Source of the DNA: Bacteroidota bacterium
GTDB lineage: Bacteria; Bacteroidota; Bacteroidia; B-17B0; Aurantibacillaceae
Direction: 5' to 3'
NCBI GenBank assembly: GCA_013287545.1
Contig: JABDDQ010000007.1
Coordinates: 1-53,235 of the forward strand
DNA: 53,235 bases
Below the pieces are notes generated by a model. The model made no database searches, had not been told where the DNA came from, and saw nothing but the letters and a program-made list of their open reading frames with translations. How positions within the stretch are numbered: position 1 is the stretch's first letter; the number at the start of each line of letters is the position of its first letter. Shown piece by piece: positions 31,808 to 41,205 of the stretch. The translations under genes were made by a program, and so were the position numbers.

Positions 31808-31842
31808 AAAAAGAGCGATGTTAAACCAACATCGCTCTTTTT
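31808..31842. terminator. Bidirectional terminator
   Basis: AAAAAGAGCGATGTT and AACATCGCTCTTTTT form a 15-bp stem with a 5-nt loop. It ends both the PorE-like gene (+) and the antiporter gene (-), whose stop codon it touches. Confidence 0.9.
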
Positions 31843-33976
31843 ATTTCTTAAACATTCCGGCAAGCCTGCCTTTTAATTTTTCTATATTTTCGCTGGCAGG
31901 CGTACTGGCTATGTCACTAAACTCATTGCTAACAGCAATTTCCAGTACTTCAGGATATAGCACTACAAAACTCTGAAACTCTAAGTTTTTAATTAAATCC
32001 TTTTGTAAATTATCTACTACAAAATTATGCGATACGGTTTGCTTACGCGCACTTACAATAAAAATTAAATCGTCAGCACTTATCTCTTTCGTTACCAGCG
32101 CTTCTATGTTTTCAAAATCTGAAACGATGTTATAGTTATGTAACGAGCCATTTTTATCGTTAGCCGCTTTTTGAAATTGCTCAATGGTTTTATCATCACC
32201 AAACACCACTGCCCTATCGCCTATTTGTTTTAAAATGCGCAACGTTTTTTGCACACTGCGTTTAAAGCTGGGTTCAAGTGTGGCATTAGGTGTAAAAACT
32301 ACACACACGCGTTTAAACGAATGCAAAGGCTGTATAATTTTAGCCAAAAAAACCGCTTGTTGCGTTTTAGCAAGTAAGTTGTTATAAACCGTACCAAATA
32401 AAAAGTTAGATGAAGTGTTTGTTGCACGGTTAGTAATTACAATATGACTTGCACCATAAGCTTTAGCAGTGCGCACAATGCCATCAACAATATTTAAATC
32501 TACTTTTTTAAGGATTTCGATTTTTGTATCAGACGATACAATTTGCTGAGTAATAGCATCAATGGCTTTTTTAATGGAATTTATTTTTTCGTTGGCATCA
32601 TCTGCATCTTCAACCACAGTAAGTGGATAAATGGGTTCGGTTGATTTTTGATCTTTAATAAGTAAAGCAAACTCCATTAAGCGTTGCAGGTTTTCGGGGT
32701 TCGCAATCGGAATTAAAATGCGCTCAACTCTCTTCTTCAATTTTATCTCCGAATCGTTTTCAGTAATCGCAATTTGCCTTGCAGCGCGTTCAGTTACAAA
32801 TGAGCTCACTAAGCAAGTAATTAAAATTAAAATAATAGTACCGTTAACGGCATGTTGGTCTAACAAACCAATATCAAAACCTACTTTAATAACAGCCAGT
32901 GTAGCCGCGGCATGTGAGGCACTTAAACCGTAAATAATTCTCCTTTCATACTTGGTATACTTATAAATAAAGCCTGTAATTTGCGCCGCAAAATATTTTG
33001 TTAGTAGAGCTACACCGCTTAATGTTAAAGCAAAAATAAGTTCTTTGCTTCCTGCAAAAAATAAGCGCAAATCAACCAGCATACCGGCGCTTAATAAAAA
33101 GAAGGGTATAAATAACGTGTTACCTATAAAAATTAAGCGGTTCATTAACACCGAGCTTTGCGGTATAATGCGGTTAAAAGCTAAGCCGGCTAAAAACGCA
33201 CCTACAATGGCTTTAACACCTGCTAAGTCGGCAACGAAGGCTGCTAAAAACATCATAGACAGCACATATAAATATTGCGAACTGCCCTGCCCTTCCAGGT
33301 TTCTAAAAAACCATTTACTCAGTTTGGGCAATAGATAAATAGTGCCTATTACCAAAACAGCAATCATTATAATAAGCTTAAACCAATAATCCATCGTAAA
33401 ATTGCCTTGCGAAAGATTGGTTATAACACCTAATAAAATAAGCACAGCAGAGTCTGTAATGATTGTTCCACCAAAGGTTATTTGCACCGCACGGTTTTTT
33501 ACAATGCCCATATTACTTACAATAGGATATGATAAAAGCGTATGGGTAGAAAACATACTGGCTAACAATAGTGCCGCCCAAAAATTATATTGCAGCACGT
33601 AAATGCATACAAAAAAACCAATGGTTATAGGAATGAAAAATGTAAATGCACCAAACACAATACTTTTACCCTTATTATGCTGAAACTCTTCCATGTCCAT
33701 CTCCAGCCCGGCTAAAAACATAATGTAGAGTAAGCCTGTGTTGCTGAACAAATCGAAACTGGTAGATTTATCTATAAGATGTAAAGTATTAGGACCAATA
33801 ATAACACCGGCCAATATTAAGCCAATAATGCCTGGGATGCGGATGCGACGAAAAATTAAAGGCGCAAATAAAATAATTAAGAGTACAAGTGAAAGAATTA
33901 AAACAGGGTTTGTAAAGGGAATATAATTGCCGCAAATTTTTTTAAACTCGTATATAAACTGGTTAAAAAAATCCAT
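31841..33976 (-). CDS. Cation:proton antiporter (CPA2) with C-terminal universal-stress-like domains
   Basis: Encodes 711 residues. Residues about 20-400 are a Na+/H+ exchanger membrane domain with about 12 hydrophobic helices (IIGLILAGVIIGPNTLHLID at 51-70, HTLLSYPIVSNMG at 144-156). Residues about 415-690 are two soluble universal-stress-protein-like units, the first with RILIPIANPENLQRLM. It exchanges Na+ or K+ for protons across the inner membrane. The soluble part probably regulates transport. It is the last gene of a minus-strand group with the MORN-like gene and trxB (gaps 62 and 15 bp). Confidence 0.88.
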   Translation of the reverse strand: MDFFNQFIYEFKKICGNYIPFTNPVLILSLVLLIILFAPLIFRRIRIPGIIGLILAGVIIGPNTLHLIDKSTSFDLFSNTGLLYIMFLAGLEMDMEEFQHNKGKSIVFGAFTFFIPITIGFFVCIYVLQYNFWAALLLASMFSTHTLLSYPIVSNMGIVKNRAVQITFGGTIITDSAVLILLGVITNLSQGNFTMDYWFKLIIMIAVLVIGTIYLLPKLSKWFFRNLEGQGSSQYLYVLSMMFLAAFVADLAGVKAIVGAFLAGLAFNRIIPQSSVLMNRLIFIGNTLFIPFFLLSAGMLVDLRLFFAGSKELIFALTLSGVALLTKYFAAQITGFIYKYTKYERRIIYGLSASHAAATLAVIKVGFDIGLLDQHAVNGTIILILITCLVSSFVTERAARQIAITENDSEIKLKKRVERILIPIANPENLQRLMEFALLIKDQKSTEPIYPLTVVEDADDANEKINSIKKAIDAITQQIVSSDTKIEILKKVDLNIVDGIVRTAKAYGASHIVITNRATNTSSNFLFGTVYNNLLAKTQQAVFLAKIIQPLHSFKRVCVVFTPNATLEPSFKRSVQKTLRILKQIGDRAVVFGDDKTIEQFQKAANDKNGSLHNYNIVSDFENIEALVTKEISADDLIFIVSARKQTVSHNFVVDNLQKDLIKNLEFQSFVVLYPEVLEIAVSNEFSDIASTPASENIEKLKGRLAGMFKK

Positions 33977-34038
33977 AATTACTAATTGAATGTAAAGGTA
34001 AATTAAAGCACCGTAATTTTATGATTGAAAAAGGTTAA

Positions 34039-34773
34039 TCACCCTTTTAATTCTCCTGCCTGATACTGCTCCGTTTTTTTAAGATTACCCTGATCGTCAT
34101 ACGTTTTCCACTCCCCTTCTTTCAGGTAATCGTTTCGGTCTTTATAAAACTTAAGCATGCCCTCTTCTTTTATTTTACCGTTTTCAAAATAGTCTTTGTG
34201 CGTATATGTTTTTTTCTTTTTATCAATTAACTCAAAAACAGTTTCAACATAACCGTTTTCAAAAAAGGAGTTTCGTTTTATTAAATATTCGTTATCTCCA
34301 TAGTTTTCTTCAACCATGTCAATGTTTCCATTCCGATAATAGTCGATTTCTTTTTGTGGGGCTTTGGCGTAATAATGTATTTGTGATTTCAGTTTTCCAT
34401 CCGGATAATAAACAATAACCTCGCTATGCTTATAATCAATCATACGGAACGTACGCTCTTGCTGGTCATTTTCATAATAGTTTTTATATGCCCGAAGTTC
34501 CCCATCTACATAAAAGCCTTTATGCAATAATTTTCCGCTTTCGTAATAGTCTTCTATCCAACCTTGTGCACTATATCCTTTTTTATCGTATCGTAGAGAA
34601 TCGCCTCCTAACGATGGAGCCATTTTATCAAAAAAGGTTATTCCATAAGCAGAATCAACTACTTCCGATGATTTGAATTTTCGTAAATGCGGTACCTGAT
34701 CGGCATAATTATTTTGCGCAAATGCCGAAGTTCCGATAAAAAATAAAACAATCAGTAATCGTAAAATCATCAT
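34039..34773 (-). CDS. Secreted MORN-like (YwqK-type) repeat protein
   Basis: Encodes 244 residues. Signal peptide at 1-20 (ends AFAQ). The mature part has repeats of the form YYE.GKL..KG.Y..GE (for example YYESGKLLHKGFYVDGEL, VYYPDGKLKSQIHYY, DYYRNGNI, DYFENGKIKEEG), the YwqK/MORN-variant pattern. Such proteins are often named antitoxins in annotation, but a signal peptide and absence of a toxin partner argue against that here. Function is unknown. It lies between trxB and the antiporter, same strand. Confidence 0.75.
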   Translation of the reverse strand: MMILRLLIVLFFIGTSAFAQNNYADQVPHLRKFKSSEVVDSAYGITFFDKMAPSLGGDSLRYDKKGYSAQGWIEDYYESGKLLHKGFYVDGELRAYKNYYENDQQERTFRMIDYKHSEVIVYYPDGKLKSQIHYYAKAPQKEIDYYRNGNIDMVEENYGDNEYLIKRNSFFENGYVETVFELIDKKKKTYTHKDYFENGKIKEEGMLKFYKDRNDYLKEGEWKTYDDQGNLKKTEQYQAGELKG

Positions 34774-34788
34774 ATAAATGTAAGCATT

Positions 34789-35733
34789 TTAATGAATTCC
34801 TGCTTCCGATAAATAACGTTCAGCATCTAATGCTCCCATACAGCCACTTCCGGCTGCTGTAACAGCCTGACGGTAAACTTTATCTTGCGCATCGCCTACG
34901 GCAAACACACCTTTAATTTTTGTTTTACTGGTACCCGGTATGGTTTTAATATAACCGCTTTCATCCATGTCTAACCAATCTTTAAAAATGCCTGTATTAG
35001 GTTGGTGACCTATGGCAACAAAAAAGCCTGTTACATCAAGTTTACGTTCTTGTTTGGTTTTGTTGTTATAAACCAATGCACCGGTAACCCCTTTATCACC
35101 TAAAATTTCTTTGGTTTCAGTATCCCATAACACTTCAATATTGGGTGTGTCAAGCACGCGTTGTTGCATGGCTTTGCTGGCACGCATTTCACCTTTACGT
35201 ACAATCATATACACTTTTTTACAAAGTTTGGCTAAATAAGTAGCTTCTTCTGCCGCCGTATCACCTGCGCCAACAATGGCCACATCTTGTCCTTTAAAAA
35301 AGAACCCGTCACAAACCGCACAAGCCGATACGCCAAAGCCATTCAGTTTTTCTTCGCTTGGTAAACCCAGCCATTTAGCTGATGCACCTGTGGCAATAAT
35401 TACGCTATTGGCGTGGACTTCGGTTGTTTCATCAATCCACACTTTGTGTATAGGGCCACTAAAATCAACCTTGCTGGCATAACCAAAACGTACATCGGTA
35501 CCAAAACGCTCAGCTTGGGCTTTAAAATCTTCCATCATTTGTGGACCATCAATGCCCTTTGGATAACCCGGGTAGTTTTCTACCTCGGTAGTAATGGTAA
35601 GCTGTCCCCCCGGCTGCATGCCAGTATACATAAGGGGCTTAAGGGCAGCACGTGCTGCATATATAGCTGCAGTGTAGCCCGCAGGACCAGAACCTATAAT
35701 TAAACAATCAACTTTTTCTATGGGGGTACTCAT
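34789..35733 (-). CDS. trxB: Thioredoxin-disulfide reductase
   Basis: Encodes 314 residues from the ATG at 35733, chosen because an AGGAG lies 7 bp upstream, a rare clear Shine-Dalgarno in this window; an in-frame start 10 codons upstream is less likely. IIGSGPAGYTAA binds FAD, ACAVCDG (about residues 138-144) is the redox-active CxxC, IVGAGDTAAEEA binds NADPH, and VFAVGDAQD is the second FAD motif. It reduces thioredoxin with NADPH. It heads the minus-strand group, 15 bp upstream of the MORN-like gene, and is divergent from uvrC. Confidence 0.95.
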   Translation of the reverse strand: MSTPIEKVDCLIIGSGPAGYTAAIYAARAALKPLMYTGMQPGGQLTITTEVENYPGYPKGIDGPQMMEDFKAQAERFGTDVRFGYASKVDFSGPIHKVWIDETTEVHANSVIIATGASAKWLGLPSEEKLNGFGVSACAVCDGFFFKGQDVAIVGAGDTAAEEATYLAKLCKKVYMIVRKGEMRASKAMQQRVLDTPNIEVLWDTETKEILGDKGVTGALVYNNKTKQERKLDVTGFFVAIGHQPNTGIFKDWLDMDESGYIKTIPGTSKTKIKGVFAVGDAQDKVYRQAVTAAGSGCMGALDAERYLSEAGIH

Positions 35734-35779
35734 AATAATCTCCTTTAAATTTTCGGAGTACAAATTTACTTAAAAAGGC

Positions 35780-35808
35780 TTGTATTTGGGTAATGTAGAT
35801 TAATTTTG
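35780..35808 (+). promoter_or_regulatory. Promoter of uvrC
   Basis: TTG (35780-35782), 18 nt, TAATTTTG (35801-35808). The start codon at 35822 is 13 bp away, implying a very short leader. Confidence 0.6.
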
Positions 35809-35821
35809 AGGGATAATTATT

Positions 35822-37633
35822 TTGGAAATTTCTGCACAAATAGATGCTATTTTAAAAACCCTGCCCGAAAAACCTGGGGTTTACCAATATTTTGATGTTG
35901 AAGAAAGCATTTTATATGTAGGTAAGGCAAAAAACCTAAAAAAACGGGTTTCGTCCTATTTTCATAAAGAGCATGATAATGCCCGTTTAAGAATACTTGT
36001 ACGTAAAATTTTTAACATTAAAACCATTGTGGTTAACACCGAGTACGATGCTTTGTTACTGGAAAATAATTTAATTAAACAGTATCAGCCTCGTTATAAC
36101 ATCAACCTTAAAGATGATAAAACCTATCCTTGGCTTTGCATAAAAAAAGAGCCCTTTCCCCGCTTTTTTTCTACCCGCACAAAAATTAACGATGGGTCGG
36201 AATATTTTGGTCCTTATGGGTCGGTATATGCTATGAAAACCATGCTGGCTTTTTTACGTGAAACATTTCCTTTACGCACCTGCAGTTTAGATTTGACAGA
36301 GAAGAATATCGAGCAAAAAAAATTCCGTGCTTGTTTAGATTATCATATTGGCACTTGTAAAGGCCCTTGCATTGGCGAGCAAACTTTAATTGATTACGAT
36401 AACAACATCAAGCAAATAAAAAATATTCTTAAGGGCAATATATCTTCGGTTATCCGCGATTTTAAACAGCAAATGCATGCACACGCCGAAAAATTTGAAT
36501 TTGAAAAAGCGCAAGTTTTAAAAGAGAAGATTGATGCTTTTGAAAAATTTCAAGCAAAATCAATGGTTGTTAGTAACACTATCGAAAATCTGGACGTAGC
36601 AGCCTTTGTAAAAGAAAACGATGTGTATTATGTAAACTACTTTCATGTAGTTAATGGTGCCATTATTGCCAGTAAAATGCTGGAAATAAAAAAGAAACTG
36701 GATGAAACCGACAGCGAAATTTTACTTTATGCCATCTATGAAATACGCAACTCTTTACAAAGTACTGCCAAAGAAATTGTAGTTCCCTTTTATCCTGAAA
36801 GTGAGTTGCCTGATGCTAAGTTTTTTGTGCCCAAGGCAGCCGATAAAAAAATATTGTTGGATTTATGTCAGCGTAACGCAGAGCAGCACCGTGTAGACAA
36901 GAATAAACAACTTGCTTTAATAAACCCCGAAGAACATACCGAGCGCATTATGCAGCAAATGAAAAAAGATTTGCGCATGAAAGAAGAACCGCGCCGTATT
37001 GAGTGTTTCGATAACTCAAACATACAAGGGCATTTTGCGGTAAGTGCCATGACCGTTTTTATTGATGCCAAACCCGCCAAAAAAGAGTACCGACACTTTA
37101 ATGTAAAAACCGTTGAAGGGCCTGATGATTTTGCCACGATGGAGGAAGTAATTTACCGCCGTTACAAACGCGTGTTGGAAGAAAATTTAGACATGCCACA
37201 GCTTATTGTAATTGACGGTGGCAAAGGACAACTGGGTGCTGCCATTAACAGTTTAAATAAATTAGATTTAATGGGTAAGGTGGCTATAATAGGCATTGCC
37301 AAACGCTTGGAAGAAATTTATTACCCGGGAGATTCTATCCCCATGTATCTCGATAAAAAATCAGAGACCCTACGCATTATACAGCATATACGTGATGAAG
37401 CACATAGGTTTGGTATAACCCATCACCGTAATAAACGCAGCAAGGGTTCTATTACTACCGAGTTAAATAATATTAAGGGCATTAGTGATAAAACAGCACA
37501 AAAGCTTTTAGGTGAGTTAAAATCGGTAAAACAAATAAAAGAAGCCTCGCTTGAAACTCTTGTAAGTAGTATAGGTAAGGCTAAAGCTCAATTGGTTTTT
37601 GATTATTTTAAACAACAAGAAAAAACTGTTTAA
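35822..37633 (+). CDS. uvrC: Excinuclease ABC subunit C
   Basis: Encodes 603 residues and appears to start at TTG (35822), as no ATG or GTG lies at a suitable position and the protein start EISAQIDAILKTLPEKPGVY fits the family. The GIY-YIG nuclease domain (about 15-95: PGVYQYFD, ILYVGKAKNLKKRV) makes the 3' incision. A cysteine cluster (CSLDL, CLDYHIGTCKGPCIG) lies at about 154-182, the UVR domain at about 200-235, the RNaseH-like 5'-incision domain at about 385-535 (ECFDNSNIQG, VIDGGKGQL), and a helix-hairpin-helix pair at the end. It acts in nucleotide excision repair with UvrAB. Confidence 0.95.
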   Translation: MEISAQIDAILKTLPEKPGVYQYFDVEESILYVGKAKNLKKRVSSYFHKEHDNARLRILVRKIFNIKTIVVNTEYDALLLENNLIKQYQPRYNINLKDDKTYPWLCIKKEPFPRFFSTRTKINDGSEYFGPYGSVYAMKTMLAFLRETFPLRTCSLDLTEKNIEQKKFRACLDYHIGTCKGPCIGEQTLIDYDNNIKQIKNILKGNISSVIRDFKQQMHAHAEKFEFEKAQVLKEKIDAFEKFQAKSMVVSNTIENLDVAAFVKENDVYYVNYFHVVNGAIIASKMLEIKKKLDETDSEILLYAIYEIRNSLQSTAKEIVVPFYPESELPDAKFFVPKAADKKILLDLCQRNAEQHRVDKNKQLALINPEEHTERIMQQMKKDLRMKEEPRRIECFDNSNIQGHFAVSAMTVFIDAKPAKKEYRHFNVKTVEGPDDFATMEEVIYRRYKRVLEENLDMPQLIVIDGGKGQLGAAINSLNKLDLMGKVAIIGIAKRLEEIYYPGDSIPMYLDKKSETLRIIQHIRDEAHRFGITHHRNKRSKGSITTELNNIKGISDKTAQKLLGELKSVKQIKEASLETLVSSIGKAKAQLVFDYFKQQEKTV

Positions 37634-37650
37634 CATACTTTGGCTTAGTA

Positions 37651-37681
37651 TTTGCGTACGTGGCAACATAGTTTAAATTTG
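37651..37681 (+). promoter_or_regulatory. Promoter of the DoxX-like operon
   Basis: TTTG (37651-37654), 19 nt, TAAATTTG (37674-37681), an exact consensus match 25 bp before the ATG at 37707. Confidence 0.8.
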
Positions 37682-37706
37682 TAACACTTTTTAATAAAGC
37701 ATTAGT

Positions 37707-39029
37707 ATGAAAAAAATTATGCAAGGCAATTTTTTTAAATTTATTTTATCGGCGGGCATTGCCGTGGGTTTCTATTTTATAACCCCACATTGCCTTAGTA
37801 AAACTACGGTTGCCGGTATTTTAATTACACTGGTGGTGTTAATTAATGCCTCAGGTTTTATAAGCAAATGGCCTTTAATTACGCATATAGCAAGGGTTTT
37901 AGTAGGGGGCTTATTTATTTTTTCAGGCTTTATTAAATCAAATGATGCGGTTGGTTTTTCGTATAAATTAGAAGAGTACTTCGAAGTTTTTAAAGGCGAT
38001 ACTGGTTTGGCTCTGTTCGATTGGATGGCTCATATCTCTCTGGCACTTGCCATTATTATCTGTGTAAGTGAGGTGGCACTTGGTTTTATGCTACTTATTG
38101 GCTTTAAAAAAGAACTTACGTTATGGTTGCTTTTAGCGCAAATTGTATTTTTTACCTTCTTAACTTTTTATTCGGCTTGCTATAACAAGGTTACCCATTG
38201 CGGCTGCTTTGGCGATGCCATTAAACTTACTCCTTGGGAAAGTTTTTGGAAAGACATAACCTTACTCATACTCATTACGCTTTTATTCTCTGGTAAAGAC
38301 AACATCAATCCTCTGTTTGGCGGCATGATTAGCAATGTGCTTACCGTTATTGCCATTGCGGCTTCTATATGGTTTCCTATACATTGTTACCGCAATTTAC
38401 CTATGATTGATTTTCGTGCTTATGCGCCGGGCTTAAGCATTTGCGAAGGCAAAAAACCGGGACCAAATTATAAACCTGCGGTTTACGAATCGCACTTTAT
38501 GTATAAAAATATTCAGAGTGGAGATACAACCGAGTTTACCGATAAAAACTACCCTTGGCAAGATACCTTGCATTGGAAATTCCATCGCGCTATGCCTTCC
38601 GTAGTAATTAGTCCGGAAGTAGATGCGGCAAAAATTCCTGATTTTACTATCACCGATTTAGACGGAAACAATGTTACGGATACTATTTTAGGGAACAAAA
38701 ACTACAACTTCTATTTAGTTTGTTACGATTTAAATAAAACATCGCAGGATGCAGAGTTAATGGCGAAGATTAATGATTTTTATACCATCTGCGAAAAAAA
38801 CAAAATCAACTTTATTGCTCTAACGGCATCAAGCAATGAGCAGATAAATGATTTTAAACATAAGTTTAATGCCCTGTATGATTTTTACAACATGGATGGC
38901 ATTGTTTTAAAAACCATGATACGCTCTAACCCCGGCTTAATGCTAATGCACGATTGCCGTGTAATAAACAACTGGCACTATAATAACTTTCCTGTGTTTA
39001 GTGATGTGCAAAATAAATTTATGAAGTAG
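37707..39029 (+). CDS. DoxX-like (BT_3928-type) membrane protein with C-terminal soluble domain
   Basis: Encodes 440 residues. Residues about 10-220 hold several membrane helices with the DoxX/MauE-like segment ARVLVGGLFIFSGFIKSNDA and a cysteine pair in VTHCGCFGD (about 166-174), as in the Bacteroidota BT_3928 family. The C-terminal half (about 300-440) reads as a thioredoxin-like fold without a CxxC (PDFTITDLDGNNV, NINFIALTASS-type core). Function is unknown; a link to redox or lipoprotein chemistry is inference. It starts a plus-strand operon with a phosphoribosyltransferase 1 bp downstream. Confidence 0.75.
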   Translation: MKKIMQGNFFKFILSAGIAVGFYFITPHCLSKTTVAGILITLVVLINASGFISKWPLITHIARVLVGGLFIFSGFIKSNDAVGFSYKLEEYFEVFKGDTGLALFDWMAHISLALAIIICVSEVALGFMLLIGFKKELTLWLLLAQIVFFTFLTFYSACYNKVTHCGCFGDAIKLTPWESFWKDITLLILITLLFSGKDNINPLFGGMISNVLTVIAIAASIWFPIHCYRNLPMIDFRAYAPGLSICEGKKPGPNYKPAVYESHFMYKNIQSGDTTEFTDKNYPWQDTLHWKFHRAMPSVVISPEVDAAKIPDFTITDLDGNNVTDTILGNKNYNFYLVCYDLNKTSQDAELMAKINDFYTICEKNKINFIALTASSNEQINDFKHKFNALYDFYNMDGIVLKTMIRSNPGLMLMHDCRVINNWHYNNFPVFSDVQNKFMK

Positions 39030-39030
39030 T

Positions 39031-39534
39031 ATGAAAAAGGTAGAAATTTTAAATACACAACAAATACAACAAAAGCTTAATCGTTTAGCCTACGAAATTT
39101 ACGAGCACACCTTAGAAGAAAAAGAAATTATACTAACGGGCATTGAAGGCAACGGTTATTTAGTTGCAAAAAAACTAACTGCTATTTTAAAAAAAATAGC
39201 TCCTTATAAAGTTACCCTTGGTAAAATTACATTAGATAAAAAAAATCCGTTGGCTAAAAAACCAATTGTAGATTTTACGGAGAAGGATTATAAAAACAAA
39301 ACCATTTTTGTAGTTGATGATGTTTTAAATAGTGGCAAAACACTTATTTATGCGGTACAACTTTTTTTAACACAACCTATAAAAAAACTGCATACTGTTA
39401 TTTTGGTTGACCGCAGCCACACGCAGTACCCGGTAAAGGCTGATTTTGTTGGACTTTCGCTTTCTACCACTTTACAGGAGCACATTGTTGCCGATTTTTC
39501 GAAGAGCGGAAAAGAGACTGTTTATTTAGAGTAA
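39031..39534 (+). CDS. Phosphoribosyltransferase (PyrR-like)
   Basis: Encodes 167 residues. The PRPP-binding motif FVVDDVLNSGKTL (about 91-103) is intact. The N-terminal ILTGIEGNGYLVAKKL supplies the phosphate loop and the C-terminal TVILVDRSHTQYPVKADFVG fits the PyrR/hypoxanthine type. The base substrate is not clear; PyrR-like proteins can act as uracil phosphoribosyltransferases and regulators. It starts 1 bp after the DoxX-like gene and is clearly in the same operon. Confidence 0.85.
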   Translation: MKKVEILNTQQIQQKLNRLAYEIYEHTLEEKEIILTGIEGNGYLVAKKLTAILKKIAPYKVTLGKITLDKKNPLAKKPIVDFTEKDYKNKTIFVVDDVLNSGKTLIYAVQLFLTQPIKKLHTVILVDRSHTQYPVKADFVGLSLSTTLQEHIVADFSKSGKETVYLE

Positions 39535-39540
39535 AAAAAC

Positions 39541-39548
39541 TATTTTTG
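39541..39548 (+). promoter_or_regulatory. -7 promoter box before the glycosyltransferase-like gene
   Basis: TATTTTTG matches TAnnTTTG, 7 bp before the ATG at 39556. It would give an extra internal start in the operon. No clear -33 box. Confidence 0.4.
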
Positions 39549-39555
39549 CTCTGTT

Positions 39556-41205
39556 ATGACAGCAAATACAACTTCAATTAAATTTTCAGATGATGATAAA
39601 AAAGCACTATGGTTAACCTTGGCTGTTTTTTTAGCGTATGTTGTTTACTCTTATTTTGCAACCGGTTTTTATCAGCACGATGAAATTGGGCACTACTTTA
39701 ACATGCGTGAGTTTTGGAGCAATCCAAATATAATTTTAGGCAACTCTGCAAAAACCGGCTACAAAATTATTTATGTTATTCCTGCTTTATTGGGCAATAA
39801 GTTTTTAATTTATTTTAATGCAGCCCTTGCCGCCTTTGCTTGCTTTTTAACCTATAAAATAGCACAACGCATAGGTAGTAAATTTGCCTGGCTGGCTTTT
39901 TTTATGTTGGCACTACAACCTTATTGGATACAACTTTCGTTTCGTAATTATGCCGATACTTTTAGTGGATTTGTATTGCTATTAGCACTTTATTTCCATT
40001 CAGAAAAAAAATATATTGCTTCTTCTTTAATACTGTCCTATGCAGGCATTATCAGACAGGAGTTTTTATTATTGATTCCAATTTATGGTATTTGGCAAGC
40101 ATTAAACAAACGATGGGTTTGCTTTTTGTTACTGGGCGTTTTTCCATTGCTAAATAACATTTGGGGCTTTATAGCAACCGGCGAACCCCTATACCTAATT
40201 ACATCGAGCAGTAAAACAGCCGCAAGATATGCTGATGAGTATCCTCGCCAGGGTTTTGACCACTATTTTAAAATGGGCATTACTATTTGGGGTGTTGTGC
40301 AATGTTTTTTAATTGTATTGTATATTCTTTTATTTATTGCCAAACGCGCTAAATTGTTTAATCAGGCAGATTATTTAAAAGAGTACCCTCAACAAAAAGA
40401 AACAGCTAACTCCTTTTTGTTTATTTCTATTCCTGTCTTAATTTATTTTTTGCTGCACTGTCTTTTTAACTGGTCGAGTTTAAAAGTGGGTACGTCAACT
40501 GGCGGTAACTTACGTTACATGACTTCGGTTGCTCCTTTAATAGCCCTGCTTTGTGTTGCCGCTTGCGACAGATATAAATTTCTAAACAAAAAAGCATTTG
40601 TATATGTTGGCGCAACTATATATATAATTATAGTGGCTGTGTTTCTATCTTATCCCAATAATAATATACGATTATTAAGTGAGATAAATCCGCAAACAGG
40701 CGAAGAACCTAAACACGATTATGTTCCGCTTTTATTTACACTTGGCTCACTTGCTTGCTTATTACTAATTAGTAAACAAAAACAACTTACAACGGCGTTT
40801 GCTGTTATATCACTATTGTTTGTTGTATTTGCAGTACGCCCGTTTAAAGCTTCGCCCGAAGATATAACCATGGAAACCATTACAAATTCTATTATTGCAA
40901 AAGGTTATACCGATAGAGAAACTCCTATTTACAGCACGCATATTTTATTTAAATATTACTACGATAAAAAGAAACACGGCATATACGACAAACAAATTTA
41001 TGCCGATAGCTTATCCTTACAAACCGCACCGGCGGGGTCTATTATTATTTGGGAAAGTCATTATGGTTATCGTCCTAAATTAAATAAGAACACAGTTAAT
41101 GCCGATTATTTTCAGCGCAGACCTCAGCAGTATACTTTGTTACAAAACCGCATTTCTACCGACAAAAGGTTTCAGGCACTTGTGTTTGAAAAAATTGCAC
41201 CTTAA
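39556..41205 (+). CDS. Polytopic membrane protein, glycosyltransferase family 39/PMT-like
   Basis: Encodes 549 residues. About 10-12 hydrophobic helices are visible. The first periplasmic loop has YQHDEIGHYFNMREFW (the acidic D-E positions typical of GT-C glycosyltransferases), and a RNYADTFSGF loop follows at about residue 130. The C-terminal 100 residues are soluble. GT-C enzymes move sugars from polyprenyl phosphate to lipids or proteins. The exact substrate is unknown. It overlaps the next gene by one base (TAATG). Confidence 0.65.
   Translation: MTANTTSIKFSDDDKKALWLTLAVFLAYVVYSYFATGFYQHDEIGHYFNMREFWSNPNIILGNSAKTGYKIIYVIPALLGNKFLIYFNAALAAFACFLTYKIAQRIGSKFAWLAFFMLALQPYWIQLSFRNYADTFSGFVLLLALYFHSEKKYIASSLILSYAGIIRQEFLLLIPIYGIWQALNKRWVCFLLLGVFPLLNNIWGFIATGEPLYLITSSSKTAARYADEYPRQGFDHYFKMGITIWGVVQCFLIVLYILLFIAKRAKLFNQADYLKEYPQQKETANSFLFISIPVLIYFLLHCLFNWSSLKVGTSTGGNLRYMTSVAPLIALLCVAACDRYKFLNKKAFVYVGATIYIIIVAVFLSYPNNNIRLLSEINPQTGEEPKHDYVPLLFTLGSLACLLLISKQKQLTTAFAVISLLFVVFAVRPFKASPEDITMETITNSIIAKGYTDRETPIYSTHILFKYYYDKKKHGIYDKQIYADSLSLQTAPAGSIIIWESHYGYRPKLNKNTVNADYFQRRPQQYTLLQNRISTDKRFQALVFEKIAP

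Noticed and set aside
34039-34773. YwqK-type antitoxin of a toxin-antitoxin pair
   Set aside because: The protein has a signal peptide and lies between trxB and an antiporter gene, with no toxin candidate.
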